Positions 24,614 to 32,285 of a DNA stretch of 64,000 nucleotides are shown here, one piece after another. Below the pieces are notes generated by a model. The model did no database searches. It had not been told where the DNA came from and saw only the letters and a list, made by a program, of their open reading frames with translations. Numbering within the stretch: position 1 is the stretch's first letter; every line of letters begins with the position of its first letter. The DNA lies in NCBI RefSeq assembly GCF_020131355.1, contig NZ_JAHLEL010000054.1, positions 124,001 through 188,000 on the forward strand, read 5' to 3'. The stretch is from Pseudonocardia sp. ICBG1293 (GTDB taxonomy: Bacteria > Actinomycetota > Actinomycetes > Mycobacteriales > Pseudonocardiaceae). The translations under genes and the position numbers were made by a program.

Positions 24614-25492
24614 GCTGCGGCGACGGAGCACCACCAGCGCGCCGGGGGCGACGCCGACCAGCGCCAGCACCCCGTAGGCGACGGCGGTGGCCAGGCCCTC
24701 CGCCGCGGGCAGCCCGACCGCGGCGAACGAGGCCGCGGCCGTCGCCTCGCGCGGTCCCCAGCCGCCGACGGTCAACGGCACCGTCATCGCCAGCAGCGCC
24801 ACCAGCAGCAACGGCACGAGGACGGCGGTCGGTGCGGTCGCCCCGGCCGCCCGGGCGGCGACGACGAACAGCGTCAGGTGACAGGCCAGCGCGGCGACCG
24901 AGGTGAGGAGTACTCCCGTGGCGGTGCGGGGCCGCAGCACGACCGCGGCGTCGGACCACAGCCGGCGCAGCCGGGGCCGGAGCAGCCACAGCGCGACCGC
25001 GAGCACCACCGCGCCGGCCAGCACGACGGGCATCGTCCCGCCGGGCAGCGGGCCGGTCACCGCCCGCAGCAGGTCCGGCTGCAGACCAAGCACGACGACG
25101 GCCGCCCCGACCGCGACCAGCGTCCCCGCGGCGCGTTCGATGACCACGGCGCGCACCCCGGCGCCGAGGTCGCCCTGGCTGCGGCCGTGGCTGACCGCGC
25201 GGTGCACGTCGCCGAGCACGCCGGCGGGCAGCAGCGAGTTGAGGAAGGTGGCGCCGTAGCAGTCGGCGACCGCCCGCGAGGGCGCCAGGGCGAGCCCGAT
25301 GCCGCGGGCCACCATCCGCCACCGCCAGGCGGACAGGACGGTCGCGAGCGCGCCGAGCACGAGCGCGGCGGCGACGGCACCGGGTCCGATGCCGCGCAGC
25401 CGCTCCACGACCGGGCCCACCCCGACCTGCACGAACAGGATCGCGAGCAGCCCGAGCCCGCCGAGCAGCCGCAGCAGCGCGCCGGCACTCAT
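24488..25492 (-). CDS. Flippase-like membrane protein (UPF0104 / LPG synthase TM region)
   Basis: The 334-residue integral membrane protein starts at ATG 25492, overlapping the methyltransferase stop by four bases. Family marks are VLSAWRWRMVARGIGL, TFLNSLLPAGVLGDVHRAV and PLTVGGWGPREATAA, with about eight hydrophobic segments. The family includes the transmembrane part of lysylphosphatidylglycerol synthase and putative lipid-linked-substrate flippases. Its last 40 or so residues (RERPQVPVEGPGEG and on) are hydrophilic and overlap the convergent creatininase gene by 126 bases. It likely moves or handles a lipid-linked glycosylated product of the operon. Confidence 0.85.
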   Translation of the reverse strand: MSAGALLRLLGGLGLLAILFVQVGVGPVVERLRGIGPGAVAAALVLGALATVLSAWRWRMVARGIGLALAPSRAVADCYGATFLNSLLPAGVLGDVHRAVSHGRSQGDLGAGVRAVVIERAAGTLVAVGAAVVVLGLQPDLLRAVTGPLPGGTMPVVLAGAVVLAVALWLLRPRLRRLWSDAAVVLRPRTATGVLLTSVAALACHLTLFVVAARAAGATAPTAVLVPLLLVALLAMTVPLTVGGWGPREATAAASFAAVGLPAAEGLATAVAYGVLALVGVAPGALVVLRRRSSAGAGRERPQVPVEGPGEGVEHTPALPGGRERGSPDDAGGE

Positions 25493-26334
25493 GCGGGGGC
25501 CGCCAGCACGTCGACGTGGCCGACCTCCACCCGCAGCTCCCCGGCGGCGAGCGCGGCCTCGCGCCGCCCCCGGTAGCCGGGGGCGTGCGCGGCCAGCGCG
25601 GGCTCCGCGGTGCAGGCGGCGTCGAGCCAGCCGGCGAGCCACTCCCGGACCAGCGCGGGCCGGTCCGGGCCGAGCCGCCACGGGGAGTCGGCGGTACGGA
25701 CCTGCGCACCGTGCCGGGCGAACGCGGCCGCGGCGACGGCGGGCGCGTCCGGGCCGAGCATCCGGCGCCCGCCCTCGTCGCGGCGCTGGTGGGCGTCGAA
25801 GGCCGCGGCGAGCTCGGCGTCCAGCGGCTCGGCGGGGTGCAGACGGACCCGGCCGGACACCGACAGGGTGAACAGCGCGGGGGCGCCCGCGGCGACACAG
25901 GTCGCGGCGAGGGCGTCCATCTCCCCGGCGGTGAGCAGGTCCAGCAGGGCCGAGGGGGTGACCAGCGACGTCCCGGCCAGGGCGTCCGGTCCGAGCCCGG
26001 TGAGGTCCCCGGGCCCGGCCTCGCCGGTGACCCCGGGCGGGAGCGACGCGAGCGCGTGCTCCAGCACGAGCGGGTCGCGGTCGTGCAGCACCCAGTGCTG
26101 GTCCCGGCGGGGGCCGCCGTCGGTGCCGGGGAGCAGCGGGGCGAGCCAGCGGCCCATCGACCCGGTGCCGCAGCCGAGGTCGCGCACCCGCAGCGGGCCG
26201 GGCGGCAGCATCGCCGCGACGGCGGCGGCGAGATCGGCCGAGCGGGCCTCCGCGTCGGCGGGCTCACGCAGGGCCAGCCACTCGGGTGGGCACAGCGGGT
26301 TGCCGGCCGCCCCCTGGATCGGCGCGGCGGTCAC
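25489..26334 (-). CDS. Class I SAM-dependent methyltransferase
   Basis: The 281-residue protein starts at GTG 26334 (GTGA overlap with the glycosyltransferase stop). It has the SAM-binding motif LRVRDLGCGTGSMGRWLAP and the acidic HWVLHDRDPLVLEHAL. The C-terminal part (LGPDAPAVAAAAFARHGAQV, WLDAACTAEP) is as in small-molecule methyltransferases. All intergenic junctions in this minus-strand operon are 4-bp overlaps, so the PTPS-like, glycosyltransferase, methyltransferase and flippase genes are probably co-translated. Acceptor unknown. Confidence 0.87.
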   Translation of the reverse strand: MTAAPIQGAAGNPLCPPEWLALREPADAEARSADLAAAVAAMLPPGPLRVRDLGCGTGSMGRWLAPLLPGTDGGPRRDQHWVLHDRDPLVLEHALASLPPGVTGEAGPGDLTGLGPDALAGTSLVTPSALLDLLTAGEMDALAATCVAAGAPALFTLSVSGRVRLHPAEPLDAELAAAFDAHQRRDEGGRRMLGPDAPAVAAAAFARHGAQVRTADSPWRLGPDRPALVREWLAGWLDAACTAEPALAAHAPGYRGRREAALAAGELRVEVGHVDVLAAPA

Positions 26335-27386
26335 CGGAGCACCCCGTCGATCGTGCGGGCGGTGACGGTCCAGCCGTCGAGCCGGGCACGGGCGGCGGCC
26401 CGCACGGTGGTGCGCAGGCCCGGGTCGGTGAGCCAGTCCCGCAGCGCGGTCGCGAGCGCGTTCGGCGGGACGAGGATCCCGCCGCCGCCGACCGCCTCGG
26501 CGACCCCGCCGACGTCGCAGGCCAGGACCGGGACCGCCCGGGCGAGCGCCTCGGTGACGACCATGCCGTAGGTCTCGGCGCGCGAGGGCAGCACGAGCAG
26601 GTCGGCGCGGGCGTAGGCGTCGTCGAGGTCGGGGCCGGCCAGCGGGCCGGCGAGGGTGACGCGGTCGCCGAGCCCGAACCGGTCGATCCGCTCGCGCACC
26701 AGCGCGGTCTGCCCGGGGTCGCGGTCGAGCGGCCCCGCCAGGCACAGCGACCAGCGCAGGTCGGCGACGTCGGCGAGCGCCTCGACGAGCAGGTCGTGGC
26801 CCTTGGTCGGGGTGAGCGCCCCCACGGCGAGCAGGCGCGTCCCGGCCGGACCGTCGGCCGTCGCCGGGGCGGGGCAGGCGCCCGGCCGCGCGACGTGCAC
26901 CCGGTCCGTGTCCAGCCCGTGCACCGCGACGACCCGGCGCGCGGTCCACCCGCTGGTGGTGACGACCGCGGCGACCCGGTGCCGGGTGGCCCGCTCCCGC
27001 GCGGTCCGCCCGGCGGCGACGGCCGGGGCGAGGCCGAGCTCGCCGCCCAGCGGGAGGTGTACGAGGACGACCAGGTGCAGCCGGTCAGCGTGCCGGTCGA
27101 GGACCATCGGGGCGGCACAGGCGACCAGCCCGTCCAGCAGCACCGGCGCCCCGTCGGGGACGCCGGCCAGTGCGGTGTCGAGCCGGTCGAGGTCGGCCTC
27201 GCCCGGCTCGGGCCAGCCACCCGCGACCGGCAGCTCGGTGACGTCGCGGCCGAGCGCTGCGCAGACCCGGCGGTCGTAGTGGTTGCCGCCGCTCGGGGAG
27301 CGGGGGTCGTCGATCCCGGCGGGGACGACGACGTGCACCGTCCGGCCCCTCGCGCGGGCCGGGGCCGTCGGGGCGGCTGCCGTCAC
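26331..27386 (-). CDS. Family 4 glycosyltransferase (GT-B)
   Basis: The 351-residue protein starts at GTG 27386, overlapping the PTPS-like stop by four bases. The N-terminal half has VHVVVPAGIDDPRSPSGGNH and VVLVHLPLGGE. The C-terminal donor-binding half has LLAVGALTPTKGHDLLVEAL, DLLVLPSRAETYGMVVTEAL and AVGGGGILVPP with the E-x7-E type motif of GT4 enzymes. It likely transfers a sugar from a nucleotide-sugar donor to the small product of the neighbouring enzymes, at the cytoplasmic face. Confidence 0.88.
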   Translation of the reverse strand: MTAAAPTAPARARGRTVHVVVPAGIDDPRSPSGGNHYDRRVCAALGRDVTELPVAGGWPEPGEADLDRLDTALAGVPDGAPVLLDGLVACAAPMVLDRHADRLHLVVLVHLPLGGELGLAPAVAAGRTARERATRHRVAAVVTTSGWTARRVVAVHGLDTDRVHVARPGACPAPATADGPAGTRLLAVGALTPTKGHDLLVEALADVADLRWSLCLAGPLDRDPGQTALVRERIDRFGLGDRVTLAGPLAGPDLDDAYARADLLVLPSRAETYGMVVTEALARAVPVLACDVGGVAEAVGGGGILVPPNALATALRDWLTDPGLRTTVRAAARARLDGWTVTARTIDGVLR

Positions 27387-27781
27387 AGGTCCCGCTCGTA
27401 GCTCGCCCACGCGACGTGCGACTCGTGCAGGGTCACCACCAGACCGGACAGGCCGTCGGCGTTGCCGCCGAGCGCGCCCGCGCCGATGCGGTCGGCGAGC
27501 CGGTCGGCGATGGTGCGGGCGAGGAACTCGGTCGTCGTGTTGACCCCGGCGAACTCGGGGTGGTCGTCGAGGTCGCGGTGGTTGAGGTCGGCCAGCACCT
27601 CCGACAGCTGGGCCGTGGCCAGCCCGATGTCCACGACGATGCCGTCCGGGTCGAGGTCGCGACGGCGGAAGGTGGCGTCGACGAGGAAGGTCGCCCCGTG
27701 CCGCTGCTGGGCCGGTCCGAAGACCTCGCCGCGCAGGCTGTGCGCGATCATGACGTGGTCACGGACGGTGATGCTGAACAA
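27383..27781 (-). CDS. 6-pyruvoyl-tetrahydropterin synthase-like (QueD-fold) protein, altered metal site
   Basis: The 132-residue protein begins at TTG 27781 behind ggaggag, the only start close to a good ribosome site. It matches the PTPS/QueD fold: FSITVRDHVMIAHSLRG with His14, QQRHGATFLVDATF with His28, and VNTTTEFLARTIAD. In PTPS and QueD the metal is held by three His, the last two as H-G-H. Here the second is Ala30 (H-G-A), and no Cys is seen at the usual nucleophile site. The reaction is therefore likely to differ from known PTPS/QueD chemistry. It is the first gene of the operon, and the tRNA-Arg gene lies 159 bases away. Confidence 0.85.
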   Translation of the reverse strand: MFSITVRDHVMIAHSLRGEVFGPAQQRHGATFLVDATFRRRDLDPDGIVVDIGLATAQLSEVLADLNHRDLDDHPEFAGVNTTTEFLARTIADRLADRIGAGALGGNADGLSGLVVTLHESHVAWASYERDL

Positions 27782-27940
27782 CGGAACTCCTCCTGCCGGG
27801 GCGGTACCCGTTCCGTACCTACGGATGACAAACGGGCAAAGTTCATGAAACCACCACAGGACGGGCCCAGCGCGGTGACCGGGTGACGATGCAGGCGGGC
27901 GGGCCGGTCCGTACGGGCACCGGTAGTCTTCGCCCGCTAC

Positions 27941-28013
27941 GCCCTCGTAGCTCAGGGGATAGAGCACCGCTCTCCTAAAGCGGGTGCCGCAGGTTCGAAT
28001 CCTGCCGGGGGCA
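27941..28013 (+). tRNA. tRNA-Arg (anticodon CCT)
   Basis: A 73-base cloverleaf: acceptor stem GCCCTCG/CGGGGGC with one T-G pair, anticodon stem CCGCT/AGCGG with loop CTCCTAA (anticodon CCT), T arm GCAGG-TTCGAAT-CCTGC, and discriminator A. CCA is not encoded. A possible -10 box (TAGTCT, 27924-27929) precedes it. Its 3' end is directly followed by a tyrosine integrase fragment, so it probably served as an attachment site. Confidence 0.93.
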
Positions 28014-28106
28014 CTACACCGTGACCAGCGGAAACGCTGTTCACGATCGCGAACGACTTCCCGCCGTGGAACGATTCGTGGAACGAAACCCGCCTACGCT
28101 GCGTCC

Positions 28107-28294
28107 ATGGCGGCGGGGAAGCGCAGGTCACGAGGTCACATCGAGGAGCTGCCGAGCGGCTCGTTCCGGGCGATCGTCTTCGCGGGCGTCGATCCGCTGA
28201 CGGGGCGGAGCCGGCAGCTCAAGGAGACGGCGCGGACCCGCAAGGAGGCCGAGAAGGCGCTGACCAAGCTCCAGCGCCAGGTCGACGAGAATAA
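28107..28294 (+). pseudogene. Tyrosine recombinase/integrase, N-terminal fragment
   Basis: ATG 28107 starts a typical actinophage/ICE integrase N-terminus: RRSRGHIEELPSGSFRAIVF, then DPLTGRSRQLKETARTRKEA and a coiled-coil KALTKLQRQVDENK, the arm-type DNA-binding domain. After 63 residues the frame runs into the IS5-type element at 28295. The core-binding and catalytic domains are not found elsewhere in the window. Together with the tRNA 94 bases upstream it marks the edge of a former integrated element. Confidence 0.85.
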
Positions 28295-29274
28295 GAGGTC
28301 GCGCGGATTGGTCACAGCTTGGCCGCGGTCGAGTGTCTGGGGGCGAGGGCGGGTACGGGCCTGCCGATCATGAAGTTATCTACGCTTCGTGATCGTCTGG
28401 AGGCCGCGTGCCCACCCTGCCATCATGGCTGACCGAGCCGTTGTGGGACCAGTTCACCGCGCTGCTGCCTCATCGAGACGAGTTCGATCCCACCCATCCG
28501 CTGGGCTGCCATCGCCGCCGGATCGCGGATCGGATCGTGTTCGACAAGCTCCTGCAGGTACTGCGGTTCGGCTGCTCGTATGAGGGCATCGCTGACAGCA
28601 CCTGCTCGGCGACCACCATCCGCGATCGTCGTGACGAGTGGATCAGGCTCGGGGTCTTCGCCCAGCTGCGTCGGATCGTCCTGGACGCCTACGACCGCAT
28701 CGTCGGTCTGCTGCTGCACGACATCGCCGTCGATGGCGCCATCACCAAGGCCCCCGGCGGCGGCGAGGTCGCCGGTCCGTCGCCGGTGGACCGGCGCAAA
28801 CAGGGTATGAAACGTTCGGTGCTCGTCGAGGGATACGGCATCCCGCTGGGCCGAGTCCTGGCCGGAGCCAACCGGCACGACTCCCCGCTACTGGGCCCCA
28901 CCCTCGACCGCCTCGATGCTCTCGGCCCGCTGCCCGACGACATCACCGTGCACCTCGACGCCGGCTATGACTCCGGCAAGACCCGCGACACGCTGGCCGA
29001 ACGAGGCCTGCACGGCGAGATCGCGCACAAGGGTGAGAAAGCGCCGATCCAGGCCACCCGCCGCTGGCACGTCGAGCGGACCAACGCTTGGCACAACAGC
29101 TTCAACCGGCTGCAGCGCTGCTACGAACGACGAGAAATCGTCGTCGACGCGTTCTTCGACCTCGCCGACACGATCGTCACACTCCGTAGCTTGATTCGGC
29201 AGGCCTGGACCACACACCGCTGGAACGCCCGACCTGCACGACGTCCATGATCACCAACCAATCCGCGCGACCTC
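28295..29274 (+). mobile_element. 980-bp IS5-type element, copy F1
   Basis: 18-bp perfect terminal repeats (GAGGTCGCGCGGATTGGT) with TAA on both sides (28292-28294, 29275-29277). It is directly followed by an identical copy in the same direction (29278-30257), and an inverted copy lies at 30540-31519. Confidence 0.92.
28408..29250 (+). CDS. IS5-type transposase, copy F1
   Basis: 280 residues from GTG 28408: MPTLPSWLTEPLWDQFTALL, then catalytic Asp in IAVDGAITKAPGGGE, Asp in VHLDAGYDSGKTRD and Glu in WHVERTNAWHNSFNRL. All three DDE residues are present and the frame is intact. It encodes the same protein as the copies at 29391 and 30564, which implies very recent multiplication or gene conversion. 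Confidence 0.92.
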   Translation: MPTLPSWLTEPLWDQFTALLPHRDEFDPTHPLGCHRRRIADRIVFDKLLQVLRFGCSYEGIADSTCSATTIRDRRDEWIRLGVFAQLRRIVLDAYDRIVGLLLHDIAVDGAITKAPGGGEVAGPSPVDRRKQGMKRSVLVEGYGIPLGRVLAGANRHDSPLLGPTLDRLDALGPLPDDITVHLDAGYDSGKTRDTLAERGLHGEIAHKGEKAPIQATRRWHVERTNAWHNSFNRLQRCYERREIVVDAFFDLADTIVTLRSLIRQAWTTHRWNARPARRP

Positions 29275-29277
29275 TAA

Positions 29278-30257
29278 GAGGTCGCGCGGATTGGTCACAG
29301 CTTGGCCGCGGTCGAGTGTCTGGGGGCGAGGGCGGGTACGGGCCTGCCGATCATGAAGTTATCTACGCTTCGTGATCGTCTGGAGGCCGCGTGCCCACCC
29401 TGCCATCATGGCTGACCGAGCCGTTGTGGGACCAGTTCACCGCGCTGCTGCCTCATCGAGACGAGTTCGATCCCACCCATCCGCTGGGCTGCCATCGCCG
29501 CCGGATCGCGGATCGGATCGTGTTCGACAAGCTCCTGCAGGTACTGCGGTTCGGCTGCTCGTATGAGGGCATCGCTGACAGCACCTGCTCGGCGACCACC
29601 ATCCGCGATCGTCGTGACGAGTGGATCAGGCTCGGGGTCTTCGCCCAGCTGCGTCGGATCGTCCTGGACGCCTACGACCGCATCGTCGGTCTGCTGCTGC
29701 ACGACATCGCCGTCGATGGCGCCATCACCAAGGCCCCCGGCGGCGGCGAGGTCGCCGGTCCGTCGCCGGTGGACCGGCGCAAACAGGGTATGAAACGTTC
29801 GGTGCTCGTCGAGGGATACGGCATCCCGCTGGGCCGAGTCCTGGCCGGAGCCAACCGGCACGACTCCCCGCTACTGGGCCCCACCCTCGACCGCCTCGAT
29901 GCTCTCGGCCCGCTGCCCGACGACATCACCGTGCACCTCGACGCCGGCTATGACTCCGGCAAGACCCGCGACACGCTGGCCGAACGAGGCCTGCACGGCG
30001 AGATCGCGCACAAGGGTGAGAAAGCGCCGATCCAGGCCACCCGCCGCTGGCACGTCGAGCGGACCAACGCTTGGCACAACAGCTTCAACCGGCTGCAGCG
30101 CTGCTACGAACGACGAGAAATCGTCGTCGACGCGTTCTTCGACCTCGCCGACACGATCGTCACACTCCGTAGCTTGATTCGGCAGGCCTGGACCACACAC
30201 CGCTGGAACGCCCGACCTGCACGACGTCCATGATCACCAACCAATCCGCGCGACCTC
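29278..30257 (+). mobile_element. 980-bp IS5-type element, copy F2
   Basis: Tandem direct copy of F1, sharing the single TAA at 29275-29277 between the two elements and flanked by TAA at 30258-30260 on the right. No sequence difference from F1 was noticed. Confidence 0.92.
29391..30233 (+). CDS. IS5-type transposase, copy F2
   Basis: Same 280-residue DDE transposase as at 28408-29250, with intact active site and the same GTG start. The leader in front of it (29278-29390) is also the same as in F1, so both copies should be expressed alike. Confidence 0.92.
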   Translation: MPTLPSWLTEPLWDQFTALLPHRDEFDPTHPLGCHRRRIADRIVFDKLLQVLRFGCSYEGIADSTCSATTIRDRRDEWIRLGVFAQLRRIVLDAYDRIVGLLLHDIAVDGAITKAPGGGEVAGPSPVDRRKQGMKRSVLVEGYGIPLGRVLAGANRHDSPLLGPTLDRLDALGPLPDDITVHLDAGYDSGKTRDTLAERGLHGEIAHKGEKAPIQATRRWHVERTNAWHNSFNRLQRCYERREIVVDAFFDLADTIVTLRSLIRQAWTTHRWNARPARRP

Positions 30258-30260
30258 TAA

Positions 30261-30412
30261 GAGCGTCCGGCAGTAGAGGTGGCCGTGTGTCGGTGTTGGT
30301 AGAGACACGGACCTGCAAGTGATCATGGGATTGCTGATGTCCTGATGGTCGCCTGGAGAGTCCGTGCCTCTACCTGCAACGACACCCCCACGACCTCATT
30401 TGCCGGGCGCTC
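30261..30412. mobile_element. 152-bp MITE derived from the 981-bp IS5-type element
   Basis: It starts GAGCGTCCGGCA and ends TGCCGGGCGCTC, flanked by TAA at 30258-30260 and 30413-30415. The last 57 or so bases equal the right end of the element at 4827-5807. Its middle contains the leader segment of that element (around 5710-5745) in the reverse direction, lying between short inverted arms around CACGGAC/GTCCGTG. It has no coding capacity. Confidence 0.8.
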
Positions 30413-30415
30413 TAA

Positions 30416-30536
30416 GAGGTCGTTTCAGAACGACTTGTCGAGTTTCCATTGACCCCTCGACGACAGATCAAACGGCAGGTCAGATAGCCGCTTGTCGTCT
30501 ACAACAGACACGTCGACCTCGTTCTGAAATGACCTC
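30416..30536. mobile_element. 121-bp MITE, copy 3
   Basis: Sequence-identical to the MITEs at 2973-3093 and 4703-4823, but with TAA instead of TTA as flanking triplet (30413-30415, 30537-30539). Different flanks show that it is a separate transposition event and not a duplicated block. Confidence 0.88.
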
Positions 30537-30539
30537 TAA

Positions 30540-31519
30540 GAGGTCGCGCGGATTGGTTGGTGATCATGGACGTCGTGCAGGTCGGGCGTTCCAGCGGTGT
30601 GTGGTCCAGGCCTGCCGAATCAAGCTACGGAGTGTGACGATCGTGTCGGCGAGGTCGAAGAACGCGTCGACGACGATTTCTCGTCGTTCGTAGCAGCGCT
30701 GCAGCCGGTTGAAGCTGTTGTGCCAAGCGTTGGTCCGCTCGACGTGCCAGCGGCGGGTGGCCTGGATCGGCGCTTTCTCACCCTTGTGCGCGATCTCGCC
30801 GTGCAGGCCTCGTTCGGCCAGCGTGTCGCGGGTCTTGCCGGAGTCATAGCCGGCGTCGAGGTGCACGGTGATGTCGTCGGGCAGCGGGCCGAGAGCATCG
30901 AGGCGGTCGAGGGTGGGGCCCAGTAGCGGGGAGTCGTGCCGGTTGGCTCCGGCCAGGACTCGGCCCAGCGGGATGCCGTATCCCTCGACGAGCACCGAAC
31001 GTTTCATACCCTGTTTGCGCCGGTCCACCGGCGACGGACCGGCGACCTCGCCGCCGCCGGGGGCCTTGGTGATGGCGCCATCGACGGCGATGTCGTGCAG
31101 CAGCAGACCGACGATGCGGTCGTAGGCGTCCAGGACGATCCGACGCAGCTGGGCGAAGACCCCGAGCCTGATCCACTCGTCACGACGATCGCGGATGGTG
31201 GTCGCCGAGCAGGTGCTGTCAGCGATGCCCTCATACGAGCAGCCGAACCGCAGTACCTGCAGGAGCTTGTCGAACACGATCCGATCCGCGATCCGGCGGC
31301 GATGGCAGCCCAGCGGATGGGTGGGATCGAACTCGTCTCGATGAGGCAGCAGCGCGGTGAACTGGTCCCACAACGGCTCGGTCAGCCATGATGGCAGGGT
31401 GGGCACGCGGCCTCCAGACGATCACGAAGCGTAGATAACTTCATGATCGGCAGGCCCGTACCCGCCCTCGCCCCCAGACACTCGACCGCGGCCAAGCTGT
31501 GACCAATCCGCGCGACCTC
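30540..31519 (-). mobile_element. 980-bp IS5-type element, inverted copy F3
   Basis: Same element as F1 and F2 in the opposite direction. The left neighbour triplet is TAA (30537-30539) but the right one is TTA (31520-31522), so the two flanks do not form a target duplication. Confidence 0.92.
30564..31406 (-). CDS. IS5-type transposase, copy F3
   Basis: Same 280-residue protein as at 28408 and 29391, on the minus strand, with the three catalytic acidic residues present. Being inverted relative to F1 and F2, it could recombine with them and flip the two MITEs between. Confidence 0.92.
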   Translation of the reverse strand: MPTLPSWLTEPLWDQFTALLPHRDEFDPTHPLGCHRRRIADRIVFDKLLQVLRFGCSYEGIADSTCSATTIRDRRDEWIRLGVFAQLRRIVLDAYDRIVGLLLHDIAVDGAITKAPGGGEVAGPSPVDRRKQGMKRSVLVEGYGIPLGRVLAGANRHDSPLLGPTLDRLDALGPLPDDITVHLDAGYDSGKTRDTLAERGLHGEIAHKGEKAPIQATRRWHVERTNAWHNSFNRLQRCYERREIVVDAFFDLADTIVTLRSLIRQAWTTHRWNARPARRP

Positions 31520-31580
31520 TTATCCGGCACCGTTGTACCGAAGCTCGCACCGGACGGCCCCTGAAGGGGTGTGGAGATGT

Positions 31581-31615
31581 GCGGCGGGCCGGACCTATTT
31601 CACTCGGCCCGCCGC
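31581..31615 (-). terminator. Terminator hairpin after the monooxygenase remnant
   Basis: An 11-bp stem GCGGCGGGCCG / CGGCCCGCCGC with a 13-base loop lies just past the TGA of the minus-strand monooxygenase remnant. The 55 bases before it (31523-31580) show no gene. Confidence 0.65.
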
Positions 31616-31627
31616 TCGGCAGCAGGG

Positions 31628-32285
31628 TCAGGCCTGCTGCGCAGCCTTCTCCGCCTCGTGCCGTGCGGTGGCCTCTTCGAGCGCGACCCCCTGTCGGGCG
31701 TAGAGACCACCGCGCAGCGCGCGCCTGCGCTTCCGACCTGGCGAGCCGGTCAAGCCGTCCCTGGAAGTGCGGGGCAACGGCCTCCGCGAACAGCTCGTAG
31801 TGGCGAGCCGTGGCGGCCGGATTGGCCCACTCGTGGCCCATCATCAGGTAGGCGCCGAAGCCACCGTTGGACTGCTCGTCGAGTACGTTGATCTGGCGGA
31901 TGGCGTCCTCCGGGGTACCGATGACACCGATGCCGCTGTTGTTGATCCAGTCGACGCGCTCGGTGAAGGTGTCGCCTCCTGGTTCGAAGTGCGGTACTGC
32001 GGCGATGTGCTGCAGATAGTTGCACCAGTCGTCGAGACCATGCTCGACCTCGGCGTACGCCTGCTCCCTGGTCTCGGCCAGGTGCATGGGACCGACGAGA
32101 CGCCAGCCGTCGCGGTTCATCGACGTTCCGAACTGCGCGGCCCGTTCTTCGGCCACGTTCCAGTGGTGTCCGAGCAGATCGAGGTCACCGGTCAGAGTCG
32201 CTCCGATCGACAACAAGCTGAGCCCGTGCTTGCCCGCGATCCGCGGCCCCGACGGCGACGCGATCGCCGCCACACCGACTTCTAG
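31628..32285 (-). pseudogene. LLM-class flavin monooxygenase, C-terminal remnant
   Basis: Reading from the IS junction at 32285: VGVAAIASPSGPRIAGKHG, LLSIGATLTG, a RDGWRLVGPMHLAETREQAYA block and VIGTPEDAIRQINVL, typical of the luciferase-like monooxygenase family near limonene monooxygenase. About half of the N-terminal TIM barrel is missing, replaced by IS5 copy B. Near 31706-31712 one base seems lost, because the expected end LYARQGVALEEATARHEAE is in another frame and stops at TGA 31630-31628. The remnant cannot be functional. The missing half is not on the other side of the IS, so the DNA was deleted or rearranged. Confidence 0.85.

Noticed and set aside
28295..31519. F1, F2 and F3 as one composite transposon with cargo
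   Set aside because: Only MITEs lie between the copies, and the outer triplets (TAA and TTA) do not match, so there is no unit with a target duplication.
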